DNA of 28,714 nucleotides from Pseudomonadaceae bacterium UBA836 (GCA_002296055.1 DBHE01000082.1:1-28714), one strand, 5' to 3'; counted from the stretch's first letter, positions 1-8,302 are shown. Made by a program: numbers and translations. The notes: generated by a model from the sequence alone, not told the origin.

Positions 1-263
1 GACTCCAGCATTTCCTGCACGGTGAAGCCGGGGGTGATCACCGACGGCCGCATGTCCGGCTTGCCTTCCAGGAACAGGATGCGCTTGAGGATGGCATCAG
101 CGTGCTGGGTTTCCTCTTCCATTTCGTGGTTGATGCGCTCGTACAGCTTGGCGTAACCCATGTCTTCGTACAGGCGCGAGTGCAGAAAGTACTGGTCACG
201 CGCGCCCAGCTCGCCGCGCAGCAGCTCGATCAGGCAATTGACGACGTCCGGATGACCTTGCAT
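1..263 (-). CDS. bfrA: Bacterioferritin A / FtnA-type ferritin, partial (C-terminus outside window)
   Basis: Iron-storage protein of the ferritin superfamily. It forms a 24-subunit cytoplasmic shell that oxidises and stores iron. Only the first 87 residues lie in the window. They begin [15 protein letters not shown], and the ferroxidase residues E18, E51 and H54 are all in place. Position 52, which is the haem-ligating Met in classical bacterioferritins, is Thr here (EEETQHAD). This is the pattern I know from the pseudomonad protein first called BfrA and later FtnA, so haem binding through this residue is not expected. The start is supported by a GGAG ribosome-binding site about 10 bases upstream. 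The gene stands alone on the minus strand, with an AT-rich region behind it. The family call is secure. The choice between the names bfrA and ftnA is convention. Confidence 0.93.
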   Translation of the reverse strand, partial: MQGHPDVVNCLIELLRGELGARDQYFLHSRLYEDMGYAKLYERINHEMEEETQHADAILKRILFLEGKPDMRPSVITPGFTVQEMLE

Positions 264-581
264 GGCACTACTCTCCACCAAATGGTTGTGACTGATGCAG
301 CATTGTGCCGGAAGTAGCGCTGAAGTGCCAAGGTTTTTTATAAAAAAAGCCAATAATTACAATGGTTTATATGTATTTTGATGGTAGGTATGGTGCAAAG
401 CATAGCTATTTGCAGCTGCGAGAAAATCCCGGCTTGGCGGCAAGTTATTGAAATGGCTGTTCTTTGCGGGGAGCTTCGAGGTGGTTTGTGTTTCGGGCTC
501 TGCAGGACTGCGCAAAGTGGCGCTGACATTCAGTGTAGCGGCGATGGGAGTGTCAGGGGGGAGTGCAACGGGAGCTTGGCG
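264..581. other. Intergenic region between bfrA and tRNA-Gly, AT-rich in part
   Basis: About 320 bases without a convincing gene; the short reading frames here have no ribosome-binding site and no recognisable product. The stretch around 331-395 is markedly AT-rich compared with the rest of the window. It includes runs of T and A (about 332-349) just upstream of the likely bfrA promoter, where they could act as an UP element. A 6-bp dyad TGCAAA/TTTGCA lies at 394-399 and 409-414. I do not see a convincing Fur box or a tRNA terminator with a T tract. Confidence 0.6.
302..331 (-). promoter_or_regulatory. Possible sigma-70 promoter of bfrA
   Basis: Read on the minus strand, TTGGCA (326-331) is followed after 18 bases by CACAAT (302-307). 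These match 5/6 and 4/6 of the consensus boxes. An A/T tract lies directly upstream and the bfrA start about 40 bases downstream. This is a prediction by eye only. Confidence 0.4.
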
Positions 582-655
582 TGGAGCGGGTGAAGGGAAT
601 CGAACCCTCGTATGCAGCTTGGGAAGCTGCCGTTCTACCATTGAACTACACCCGC
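582..655 (-). tRNA. tRNA-Gly, anticodon CCC
   Basis: Read on the minus strand this is a complete cloverleaf with an encoded CCA end. The acceptor stem is GCGGGTG paired with CACCCGC, there is a D arm, and the anticodon stem GCAGC/GCTGC encloses the loop TTCCCAA. The T arm contains GGTTCGATTCC. The anticodon CCC decodes GGG (glycine). It lies 42 bases downstream of the flavin monooxygenase gene on the same strand, so it may be co-transcribed or have its own weak promoter. I see no clear -35/-10 pair in the short gap. Confidence 0.96.
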
Positions 656-697
656 GAGGCGCTCTTTTTACCAGAGTCGCCTGCATCAGGGAAGGGG

Positions 698-1696
698 TTA
701 CAGTGCGTCGGCAACCTGTTTCAGTAGGCCATAGCTGTGTTGACGTTCGCTTTGGTCGTAAATCGGGCTGTTGACGATCAGCTCATTGACGCCGGTGCGC
801 TCAAGCAGCTCGCTCAGTTGGCCGCTGACAGCTTCGGTGTCACCGATCAGGCTGCCGGACAGGGTGGACATGACTTGATGGCGCTCGTGCGGCTGCCACA
901 GCGACTCCATATCGTGGGTCGGCGGCGGCAGTTGTCCGGGAGTACCGCGGATCAGCTTGAGGAACGCCTGCTGGTGAGAGCTGGCAAGGTAATGCGCTTG
1001 CTCGCGGTCGTCGGCGAGATAGGCGTTGATGCCCAGCATGGCGTAGGGCGTGGGCAATTGCTCGCTGGGTGTGAAGTGTTCGCGATACAGCCGCAGTGCG
1101 CTGAACAGGTAGTCGGGCGAGAACTGCCCGGCGAAGGCGAAGGGTAGCCCCAACTGCCCGGCCAGCTGGGCGCTGAAAGTGCTGGAGCCGAGCAGCCAGA
1201 TGGGTACATCCAACCCGGCGCCGGGCACCGCGCGCAGCCGCTGGCCGGGTGCGGCAGGAGCAAACAGTTGGCGCAACTCATCCAGCATCTGCGGGAAGTC
1301 GGAACCGTCAGTGCGGCCCCGGCGCAGCGCTTGGGCGGTTATGCCGTCGGTGCCGGGCGCACGGCCCAGCCCCAGATCTATGCGGCCGGGGTAGAGCGAC
1401 TCCAGGGTGCCAAACTGTTCGGCAATCTGCAGTGGCGCGTGGTTGGGCAGCATAATGCCGCCTGAGCCGATGCGTATCTGCTGGGTACCGGCAGCCAGGT
1501 AGCCCATCACTACTGAGGTGGCGGCGCTGGCAATGCCGGTCATGTTGTGGTGCTCGGCTACCCAGAACCGCCGGTAGCCCAGGGTTTCGCAGTGCTGCGC
1601 CAGCGCCAGTGCGTTATGCAGGGCGGTGGTGGGGGTAGCTCCCTCGGCGATGGAGCAAAGGTCCAGTACGGACAGCGTTATGGCGTGCTGCGTCAT
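698..1696 (-). CDS. LLM-class flavin-dependent oxidoreductase (YhbW/MsnO8-like)
   Basis: 332-residue member of the bacterial luciferase-like monooxygenase superfamily, which uses reduced flavin and oxygen (or F420 in some branches). Features seen are the N-terminal LSVLDLCSI strand, the [14 protein letters not shown] segment typical of the group, [22 protein letters not shown], and the [11 protein letters not shown] motif of the flavin/substrate pocket. Length and motifs match the E. coli YhbW-type branch, whose physiological substrate is unknown to me. The protein is soluble, with no signal peptide. It is divergent from the cupredoxin gene across a 109-base gap and followed by tRNA-Gly on the same strand. 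The family call is firm; substrate and pathway are not inferable. Confidence 0.9.
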   Translation of the reverse strand: MTQHAITLSVLDLCSIAEGATPTTALHNALALAQHCETLGYRRFWVAEHHNMTGIASAATSVVMGYLAAGTQQIRIGSGGIMLPNHAPLQIAEQFGTLESLYPGRIDLGLGRAPGTDGITAQALRRGRTDGSDFPQMLDELRQLFAPAAPGQRLRAVPGAGLDVPIWLLGSSTFSAQLAGQLGLPFAFAGQFSPDYLFSALRLYREHFTPSEQLPTPYAMLGINAYLADDREQAHYLASSHQQAFLKLIRGTPGQLPPPTHDMESLWQPHERHQVMSTLSGSLIGDTEAVSGQLSELLERTGVNELIVNSPIYDQSERQHSYGLLKQVADAL

Positions 1697-1805
1697 GGGG
1701 TGTCCTGCGTATTGGCGGGTGATTTCGTTATGCTATCGTCGGTGAGGCGGGCTGTATAGGCAGCGCTGATCCGCAGCGCAGACACCGCCAACAGGGAGTA
1801 TAGGG

Positions 1806-2471
1806 ATGAATGCTGACAGGAGCGCCAGCTGGTCGCTGGCTTGTGTGCTTTGGATGTTGGCCGGCGCCAGTCAGGCCGTGGAATTTCAGGTGTTGGATCA
1901 GGACGGTGAGCCGCTACCGGGGTTGGTGCTGATGGTGGACGGCGTGCCAGCCAGCAGTAGCGGCCCGTACGTCATGGATCAGGTTGATCGGCGTTTTGTG
2001 CCCCGCGTGCTGGCGGTGCCCACCGGCAGCGAGGTGACCTTCCCTAACAGCGATGACGTGCGCCATCACGTTTATTCCTTTTCTCCGGCCAAGACCTTTG
2101 AACTCAGCCTGTTTTCCGGCACTGACGCTCCGCCAGTCACCCTTGGACAGGCCGGCGTGGTGGTGCTGGGCTGCAATATCCACGACAGCATGGTCGGCTA
2201 CATTCTGGTGACCGACAGTCCGCAGTACGCGGTCAGCGACGCGCAGGGCAAGGTGCAGTTGCCGGACCTGCCAGCCGGTGAGCGTCCGGTTTCCTGGTGG
2301 CATCCGCAACTGGTTGAGCAGCCGCCACAAGCGTTGGGCGAGTTGGATCTGAGCACGTTGCAGACGTTGAAGCTGCCAATCAGCTACACGCCGGTAGTCG
2401 AGAGTCATGACCACTCGCCCTCACTGTTACGGCGCTACGGCCCGGGCGCGGATGACACCTATGGCTATTAA
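1806..2471 (+). CDS. Secreted cupredoxin-like protein (methylamine-utilisation-type annotation)
   Basis: 221-residue exported protein. A signal peptide is visible, with probable cleavage after ASQA (residue 24). The body resembles a plastocyanin-like cupredoxin fold: VTFPNSDDVRHHVYSF, then VVLGCNIHDSMVGYI. The spacing gives a complete type-1 copper set of H87 or H88, C123, H126 and M129, so a periplasmic electron-transfer or copper-binding role is likely. Similar proteins are often labelled methylamine utilisation protein, but no mau genes are present, so that label should not be read as function. A GGGAG ribosome-binding site lies 8 bases before the ATG. The 3' end overlaps the start of the downstream GGDEF/EAL gene, which points to translational coupling and a shared signalling role. 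Confidence 0.8.
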   Translation: MNADRSASWSLACVLWMLAGASQAVEFQVLDQDGEPLPGLVLMVDGVPASSSGPYVMDQVDRRFVPRVLAVPTGSEVTFPNSDDVRHHVYSFSPAKTFELSLFSGTDAPPVTLGQAGVVVLGCNIHDSMVGYILVTDSPQYAVSDAQGKVQLPDLPAGERPVSWWHPQLVEQPPQALGELDLSTLQTLKLPISYTPVVESHDHSPSLLRRYGPGADDTYGY

Positions 2472-4788
2472 GAGTCTGCGCAGCCGGCTGATTCTGCTGC
2501 TCGTTGGCCTGCTGGCGCTGGTGCTGCTGGCGGTGTTTGTGGCGGTGTACACCAGTACCAGCCTGTCGGCCGAACGTCAGGCCTCGCGCCAGCTGGAGCT
2601 AGGTGCCCGGGTGTTTCGCAGCGTATTGGATGCGCGCGCGAGGGAGCTGACCACGGCGACGCAGATTCTGGCGGCCGATTTTGGCTTTCGTCAGGCGGTT
2701 GCCAGTGGAGATCTGCCGACCATCAGCTCAGCGCTGGATAACCAGGCTCGGCGTATTGGCGCCGATCTGGCGATGTTTTTTGACGCCCAGGGGGCGCTGC
2801 GCATCGCCAGTTCGCCGAATGACGATGGCCAGGTGTCAATCCAGGCGATCGCCGAGCTGTCGCCCCAGGCGTTGGTCGCGGTGATTGACCAGCAGCCCTA
2901 TCTGCTGGTTGACGCGGTGCTGCGGGCGCCGCTCCCGGTTGGCGAGGTGGCGATGGCGTTTCGGCTGGATCAGACGCTAGCCGATGAGCTGCGTGAGCTG
3001 ACCGGGCTGGATATCCGCTTTGTCAGCAGTCAAGACGGCAAGGTAGTACACAGCCTGAGCACCTTGCCGGCGCTCCAGGGCGCACCCGTTGAACAGAGCA
3101 GTGGCAACCAGACCCTGAGCCTAGGCGGCGAGCGCTATCAATCGGTGCAGTTGACGCTGCTGCAGCAGACGCCTTACGCCGTGCAGGTGCAACTGGTCAG
3201 CCCGCTGCGCGATCTGCTGGCCAGCTTTACCGCGCTCAAGCGCGAGCTGTTGCTGATTACCCTGATAGCCTTGCTGGCGTCCTCATTACTGGCCGTCTGG
3301 CTGGCGGGCAGTTTGGCGCGGCCCGTCGCGACCCTGGCGGAGGCGGCGCGTCGCATCGGGCGCGGTGATTATCAATTTCGTGTCTGGCTCAAGCGTCGAC
3401 GTGCCGACGAGCTGGGCATGTTGGCTGACAGTATCGATTTAATGCGCGAGGGCATCGCCGAGCGTGAGCAGCAACTGGCGCACAACGCCCTGCATGACCC
3501 GCTCACCGGCTTGCCCAACCTGGGTATGGTGCGCGAGCGTCTGCAGAGCGCGATTGCCGGCGGGCAGAGCGGGGTGCTGGTGCAATGCAATCTGGACGAA
3601 TTGCCACAGCTGGTGAAGGCACACGGGCAGGATCTGGTCGATAACCTGGTCTGCCAGTCGGCCGAGCGTCTGACGGCAGCGCAGCCGCCCGGCAGTTTGC
3701 TGGCCTGGCAGCCGGGTAGCGGTTTTGTACTGTTGCTCGACGGACGCGGGCTCAACGATGCGGTGCTGGTGGTTGACCGGCTGCTGACGTTGCTGGCGGA
3801 CAAACTGCAGATTGAGCAGCATAAGCTGCGCCCACAATGGCTGGCCGGGCTGGTGGAGTGGCCTCGGCAAGGGAGCAACGTCACCGAACTGCTGCGCCAG
3901 GCCAGCATGGCGCTGGCCGACGCCGAGCCAGGCGATCATCATATTGCGGTCTATCAGGCGCAGCGTGACGAAGCCTATCAACGGCGCCTGCAGTTGGCGC
4001 GCGATATCGCCTACGCGCCGCGTCATCAAGAGCTGAGCGTGGTGTATCAGCCCAAACTGGCTTTGGCGAACGGGCAGGTGCCGCAGGTCGAGGCGTTGAT
4101 GCGCTGGCAGCACCAGGGTCTTGGGCCGATTCGCCCGGACGAGTTCATCGTGCTGGCCGAGCAGACCGGCAGCATCGCTTTGCTGACCCAGTGGGTGCTG
4201 GACGCGGTGCTGACGCAGGTGCGCGACTGGCTGTCGCGCGGCATCGAGCTGCAGGTAGCCATGAATATCTCGGCGCTGGATCTGGAAGACCCGGCTTTTC
4301 CTGAGCGCGTCGAGCGCGCGCTGGCTGAGCACCAGGTAGCGCCGCGCTATCTGTCGCTGGAGGTGACTGAAAGCGCCTTGATGCGAGAGCCCGAGCGCAG
4401 TCTGGCCAGCCTGCAGCGGTTGCGTGATAGCGGTATCAGTCTGGCGGTGGATGACTACGGCACCGGCTACTCATCTCTGGCGATGCTCAAGAGCTTGCCG
4501 GTGCAGTACCTGAAGATCGACAAGTCGTTTGTGCTTCAGTTGACTGAGGGCAGTGATGACGCGGTGATCGTGCGTTCGACCATCGAGCTGGCGCACAACA
4601 TGGGGCTGGCGGTGATCGCCGAGGGTATCGAGACCGAGGAGAGCCTGCGTTGGCTGCAGCAACGTGGCTGCGATTACGCCCAGGGGTACTTTGTCAGTCG
4701 CCCAGTGGCGGCCGAGGTGCTGGAGACCTGGCTAAGCGAAGCGAGCAGCCGCTTCGCTTATCTGGCCGAAGGCACCCAGGCCGATTGA
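2461..4788 (+). CDS. Membrane GGDEF/EAL protein, probable c-di-GMP phosphodiesterase with HAMP and periplasmic sensor
   Basis: Inner-membrane signalling protein of about 775 residues. Order: TM helix at about 8-31, a periplasmic sensor region, TM2 at about 263-286, HAMP, a GGDEF-type domain at about 350-505, and EAL at about 520-765. The GGDEF signature is lost (WQPGSGF), so no cyclase activity is expected. The EAL domain is intact: E544 in EALMRW, the Asn of NISALDL, EVTESALM, D664-D665 in DDYGTGYSS, KIDKSF and AEGIE. It should hydrolyse c-di-GMP. In-frame ATGs also exist at 2407 and 2452. I prefer 2461 because it sits directly before the membrane anchor and overlaps the cupredoxin stop by 11 bases; 2452 is nearly as likely. 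The overlap suggests the exported copper protein feeds the periplasmic sensor (inference). It converges on the other EAL gene. Confidence 0.88.
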   Translation: MAIKSLRSRLILLLVGLLALVLLAVFVAVYTSTSLSAERQASRQLELGARVFRSVLDARARELTTATQILAADFGFRQAVASGDLPTISSALDNQARRIGADLAMFFDAQGALRIASSPNDDGQVSIQAIAELSPQALVAVIDQQPYLLVDAVLRAPLPVGEVAMAFRLDQTLADELRELTGLDIRFVSSQDGKVVHSLSTLPALQGAPVEQSSGNQTLSLGGERYQSVQLTLLQQTPYAVQVQLVSPLRDLLASFTALKRELLLITLIALLASSLLAVWLAGSLARPVATLAEAARRIGRGDYQFRVWLKRRRADELGMLADSIDLMREGIAEREQQLAHNALHDPLTGLPNLGMVRERLQSAIAGGQSGVLVQCNLDELPQLVKAHGQDLVDNLVCQSAERLTAAQPPGSLLAWQPGSGFVLLLDGRGLNDAVLVVDRLLTLLADKLQIEQHKLRPQWLAGLVEWPRQGSNVTELLRQASMALADAEPGDHHIAVYQAQRDEAYQRRLQLARDIAYAPRHQELSVVYQPKLALANGQVPQVEALMRWQHQGLGPIRPDEFIVLAEQTGSIALLTQWVLDAVLTQVRDWLSRGIELQVAMNISALDLEDPAFPERVERALAEHQVAPRYLSLEVTESALMREPERSLASLQRLRDSGISLAVDDYGTGYSSLAMLKSLPVQYLKIDKSFVLQLTEGSDDAVIVRSTIELAHNMGLAVIAEGIETEESLRWLQQRGCDYAQGYFVSRPVAAEVLETWLSEASSRFAYLAEGTQAD
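4733..4760. repeat. Perfect 11-bp inverted repeat at the 3' end of the GGDEF/EAL gene
   Basis: TAAGCGAAGCG (4733-4743) and CGCTTCGCTTA (4750-4760) are exact reverse complements separated by AGCAGC. The hairpin lies inside the last codons of the plus-strand gene, just before two convergent stop codons. No T tract follows on either strand, so it is not a classical intrinsic terminator. It could stabilise 3' ends or help block convergent transcription. Confidence 0.85.
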
Positions 4789-4799
4789 GCTGGGGCTCA
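4786..4799. repeat. Small palindromic hairpin made of the two convergent stop codons
   Basis: TGAGC-TGGG-GCTCA. The left arm starts with the TGA of the plus-strand gene. The right arm ends with the reverse complement of the TGA of the minus-strand gene. The intergenic distance is 8 bases. It is probably part of the same 3'-end structure as the larger hairpin 26 bases upstream. Confidence 0.7.
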
Positions 4800-7103
4800 G
4801 TCCAGCTCCACGTCAGTGATCAACGCAGCAGAGGGCATGCCGATGGCTGCCCCTTGGGCATACTGAATACCCAGCGCCTGCACACGCTGCAGGACATCGG
4901 GGCTGTGCACAAACTCGGCGACCGTTTGCATGCCCAGTTCCTGAGCAAACTGGACGATGCCGCGGCACAGGGTCAAGGCCGTCGGATTGCTGTCGAGCTG
5001 GCGTATCAGGCTGCCGTCGATCTTGATTAGGTCGACGTCCAGGCGCAACAGGTGCTCGAAGTTGGAGTAACCGGTGCCAAAATCATCGATCGCGATGCGA
5101 CAGCCCAGCACTTTGGCGCGGTCAATGAACTGGCGAACGGCGGTGTAGTTTTCGATACCCTCGGACTCGAGGATTTCAAAGATGACCCGCTTGCCGACCT
5201 GATGCCGGTCGATCTGGCCGAGAATGTAGTCGGTCAATTCTGGGTCCAGCAGGTCATCGCAGGACAGGTTGAGCGAAAAACTCCAGGGTTGGCCCGCGAA
5301 GCGCTCCAGCGCCGTATCAACCATGCGACGCGTCAGCGAGCGGTACAGCCTGACCTTCTTGGCCAACTCCAGAAAGTGCACCGGGCTGATGGGTTCGCCC
5401 TGTTCATCGAGCATGCGCACCAGACACTCGTACTTGTCGATGCGTCCGGTGCTCAGGTTCAGAATCGGCTGGTAGAAGGCAACGATACGGTTTTGCTCCA
5501 ACGCCGAGCGCAGCCGGTTGGCGCCAATCAGGTTCTGCTCGTAGCTCTCGCGCACCCGCTGGCGCGCATCGTAGAACACATGACTTTCCATGTTCATGCG
5601 CGCCAGTTCCAAGGCAATGTTGGCGCCGTGCAGCAGTTGCTCGCCGGTCAGGTCGGCGGCTTCGCCTTGAGCGCTACAGGCCACGCCGAGACTGGCGTTG
5701 AGGGCCAGCGGCTGTTCTTCCCAGCGCACTTGCAAGCTGGCGATGAAGGCCAGCAGCTGCTCCAGTGCCGGTGTCAGGCTGCTGCAGTCGTGATGGCCGG
5801 GTAACCAGATTGCCAGCTCGTCTGCCGGCATCCGGTAGAGGCGACTACCACGCCACTCGGGGTGGCTGTCCAGATGACCCTGCAGGGCCTGGGCCAAGCT
5901 GACGATGACATGGTCTCCGCAGCGATGGCCGTAAAAGTCGTTTATTTCCTTGAAGGCGTCGATGTTCAGCAGTACCAGGCTGGCGGTATGGCTTTTCTTC
6001 AGGTCGACCAGCAGACGTTCTCGGTTAGGCAGGTTGGTCAGGCTGTCGGTGTACAGGGTGTGCAGCTGTCGCAAGATGCCAGCCACCAGATACAGAATCA
6101 GTGCCGAAATCAACAGCATGACAACGCCGGCAATCAGCTGAATACGCAGGTTGCTGGCGCGCATTGGCGCTAGTACCGCGTCAATCTCAGCCTGTGGTAC
6201 GCCGATACCAAACACCATGCCGGCGCGGCTGCGTGAAAAGAACAGGCGATAGTCTTCACCGTTCAGCCGCTGCATTAGCTGCTGCATGGGCGAGGCCAGC
6301 TGGCGTGAGCTGATGACCTGCGGCAGCGGCTGGGGTTTGAGTTGGGTGTGCAGGTCCAGCCCGATGACGGCGTTGATCAGGGTTTGCGCGCGGCTTTGGT
6401 CCGCGGCTGCCGAGAGGCTGGAGAGGTTGCGGTTGGCGTGGTCTATCAGGAAGGAAAAGGTGCCCGGCGTAACCTCCACACGGCTGACGGTGCGGATGAC
6501 ATCGTCGGCCAGCCAGTCGGTCGTTGCCAGCCCGATTGGCGTGCCGCTGTTGCCCATTACCAGGGTGGCGTGACTGATCACCACCGAGTCGATGCTGCTC
6601 TTGTAGTAGGCCGCGGTCCAGTTAAGCGCCGGGTCGGCCAGCGCGGTGCTGGCATGGGCCGCCACCAGCTTCTCGTACCACTCGCGCAATTGCAGCTGTT
6701 CGTCGGCCGGCACGGCAGTGATGGCGATGCCTTGGGCTTGCCGATAGGCGTAGCGTGTAGGCAGGCGACCACTGGCGTACCAGAGGGTGCTGCCGTGGCT
6801 GTCGGGGAAGTCCGTGAGGGCGTGGCGAAGGCTGTCGTCCAATTGCTGCGGGCCGGCGCCTTGTTGTGGCAGCAGGCTGCCGGCACGGGCTAGGCCCTGG
6901 GTGCTCTGAGCCATCAGTCTATGGTGTGCGTTGATGCGGTCCAGATTGGCGTAAAAGGTGTCGGTAATCTGGCGTTCGCGTAGCTGCCCCATGGCGTTTT
7001 CGGCAAATTCGAGATTCAGGCTCGCCATCAGCCAACTGACAATCAGAAAGAGTCCGACCATCAGACTGAGCAGGACCATGATCGCGCGCTTGACTGGCAG
7101 CAT
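4797..7103 (-). CDS. Membrane GGDEF/EAL protein, probable c-di-GMP phosphodiesterase
   Basis: 768-residue inner-membrane protein. Order: TM1 at about 7-29, a periplasmic sensor of nearly 290 residues, TM2 at about 318-340, a GGDEF-type domain at about 350-500, and a C-terminal EAL domain. The GGDEF motif is degenerate (RMPADELAI), so cyclase activity is unlikely. In the EAL domain the signature is ECL (E559). The other metal and substrate residues are visible: NLSCDDL, EILESEGIEN, IDDFGTGYSN, LIKIDGSLI and AEFV. A working phosphodiesterase is therefore likely. It lies 17 bases downstream of the Sel1 lipoprotein gene on the same strand, with GGAG and AAGGG ribosome-binding elements before the ATG, so the two form an operon. 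The signal sensed is unknown. The lipoprotein partner suggests an envelope cue (inference). Confidence 0.88.
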   Translation of the reverse strand: MLPVKRAIMVLLSLMVGLFLIVSWLMASLNLEFAENAMGQLRERQITDTFYANLDRINAHHRLMAQSTQGLARAGSLLPQQGAGPQQLDDSLRHALTDFPDSHGSTLWYASGRLPTRYAYRQAQGIAITAVPADEQLQLREWYEKLVAAHASTALADPALNWTAAYYKSSIDSVVISHATLVMGNSGTPIGLATTDWLADDVIRTVSRVEVTPGTFSFLIDHANRNLSSLSAAADQSRAQTLINAVIGLDLHTQLKPQPLPQVISSRQLASPMQQLMQRLNGEDYRLFFSRSRAGMVFGIGVPQAEIDAVLAPMRASNLRIQLIAGVVMLLISALILYLVAGILRQLHTLYTDSLTNLPNRERLLVDLKKSHTASLVLLNIDAFKEINDFYGHRCGDHVIVSLAQALQGHLDSHPEWRGSRLYRMPADELAIWLPGHHDCSSLTPALEQLLAFIASLQVRWEEQPLALNASLGVACSAQGEAADLTGEQLLHGANIALELARMNMESHVFYDARQRVRESYEQNLIGANRLRSALEQNRIVAFYQPILNLSTGRIDKYECLVRMLDEQGEPISPVHFLELAKKVRLYRSLTRRMVDTALERFAGQPWSFSLNLSCDDLLDPELTDYILGQIDRHQVGKRVIFEILESEGIENYTAVRQFIDRAKVLGCRIAIDDFGTGYSNFEHLLRLDVDLIKIDGSLIRQLDSNPTALTLCRGIVQFAQELGMQTVAEFVHSPDVLQRVQALGIQYAQGAAIGMPSAALITDVELD

Positions 7104-7120
7104 GCCCTTTGCTCCGACGG

Positions 7121-8302
7121 TTAGCGGCTATTAAGACGGTTCTGAATCTGGGCGCGGGCACTGGCCAGCTGGTCGCTGTCGAGCTGCGCTGACAGCCGCT
7201 CGACATACTGCTTGCCGCGCTGTTCGCCGTTGACCAGTGACAAGCTTAGCCAGACGTAGGCGGCTTGCAGGTCGGCGGGGCCGCCGGTGCCCTGCATGTA
7301 GTCTAGCCCCAGTCGATACTGAGCCTCGGGTGAGCCGGCTTCGGCGGCCTGCTGCAGCCAATGACGCCCGGCCGCGCTGCCACTCTTGCTGCGCCCCAGT
7401 GCCAGCATGGCCGGCAGGTAGCCCTCATCGGCTGCGCGGCGTAGCTGGTTTTCAGCCTGCGCGCTGTCAGCCTCGGTACCCAGCCCCTGCTGGTAAGCCT
7501 GCGCAAGTTGATAGCGAGCTGCCGGCAGGTCGCTGTTGGCAGCTCTCTTCAGCCAGCCTAGCGCTTCGGTCGGCCGCCCTTGCTGCTGCAGCAGTTCAGC
7601 CAGCAGCATCTGACCGCTCGGCTGTCCCTGAGCCGCCGCACTGCGTGCCCAGCGCAGTGCTGTGGTCTGGTCTCCGCTGCTTTGTGCGATAGCAGCCAGG
7701 TGGTACTGGGCTTTGGCGTCGCCGCTTTCGGCAGGTGCGCGGCACGCGGGTTCGGCCTGTTGGTAATTTTTGATGGCAAACAGCAGGTAGCAATTGTCAG
7801 CGTCGACATTGTTGCCGGTTGTGGCGGTTGCCGGAGCCGGGGTGTTGGGCTCGGAGCTGGGTTTTGGCGCGGCGGGCAGGCGGCTGGCAAAGTCGCTGAC
7901 CACCTGCGGACAGGAGAATTGATAACCGGCACGCAGGCGCTGCAGATTCGAGCGTGTCGGCTGTTCACGCCGGTGGCGATCGTCAATGGCCTGGCAGCGA
8001 CTGACGCGCTCCTCGCGCACCAGCGGCAGATAGTCAGCGTAAGCCGGATCGTCGGCATGGGCATTGATGTAGCGGGTCAGCGGGTCGATGTATTGCTGGG
8101 CGAACAGGGCTTCGACTTCAGCATGGCGTGCCTCGGCTTCAGGGTCGCCGGTGATGCGCGTGGCCAGCTCGCTCAGTTTCTGGGTCTGAGTCTTGATGAT
8201 TTCGCCGGAGCGCGTCAGCAGGCTGTCCGGGCCGGACAGGTTCTGGCAGCCGCCAAGGACCAGGGCCAACGCCAGCAGCAGGGAAGTGTGGACGCGCATC
8301 AT
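7121..8302 (-). CDS. Sel1-like repeat lipoprotein
   Basis: 393-residue exported protein. The N-terminus MMRVHTSLLLALALVLGGC is a lipoprotein signal with a LGGC lipobox (C19). Gln at +2 favours the outer membrane under the E. coli Lol rule. Residues of about 20-135 are charged and helical. A Pro/Thr/Ala linker (PAAPKPSSEPNTPAPATATT) follows. The C-terminal half is a TPR-like solenoid of Sel1 repeats, for example AKAQYHLAAIAQSSGD, AARYQLAQAYQQGLGT and PEAQYRLGLDYMQGTGG, which usually act as protein-protein scaffolds. ATG codons at 8302 and 8299 are both possible starts. The gene precedes the phosphodiesterase gene in one transcription unit and is divergent from flhA. It may present an envelope signal to that phosphodiesterase (inference). 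I recognise no specific gene name. Confidence 0.85.
   Translation of the reverse strand: MMRVHTSLLLALALVLGGCQNLSGPDSLLTRSGEIIKTQTQKLSELATRITGDPEAEARHAEVEALFAQQYIDPLTRYINAHADDPAYADYLPLVREERVSRCQAIDDRHRREQPTRSNLQRLRAGYQFSCPQVVSDFASRLPAAPKPSSEPNTPAPATATTGNNVDADNCYLLFAIKNYQQAEPACRAPAESGDAKAQYHLAAIAQSSGDQTTALRWARSAAAQGQPSGQMLLAELLQQQGRPTEALGWLKRAANSDLPAARYQLAQAYQQGLGTEADSAQAENQLRRAADEGYLPAMLALGRSKSGSAAGRHWLQQAAEAGSPEAQYRLGLDYMQGTGGPADLQAAYVWLSLSLVNGEQRGKQYVERLSAQLDSDQLASARAQIQNRLNSR

Noticed and set aside
331..351. T/A tract dyad as an intrinsic terminator
   Set aside because: The stem would be almost all A-T and it lies upstream of the bfrA promoter; an UP-like element is simpler.
1714..1790. 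TTGGCGG and CCGCCAA as an inverted repeat pair upstream of the cupredoxin gene
   Set aside because: The arms are only 7 bases and about 70 bases apart, which is expected by chance in GC-rich DNA.
1806..2471. Methylamine utilisation function for the cupredoxin-like gene
   Set aside because: No mau structural or maturation genes in the window; only the fold supports the label.
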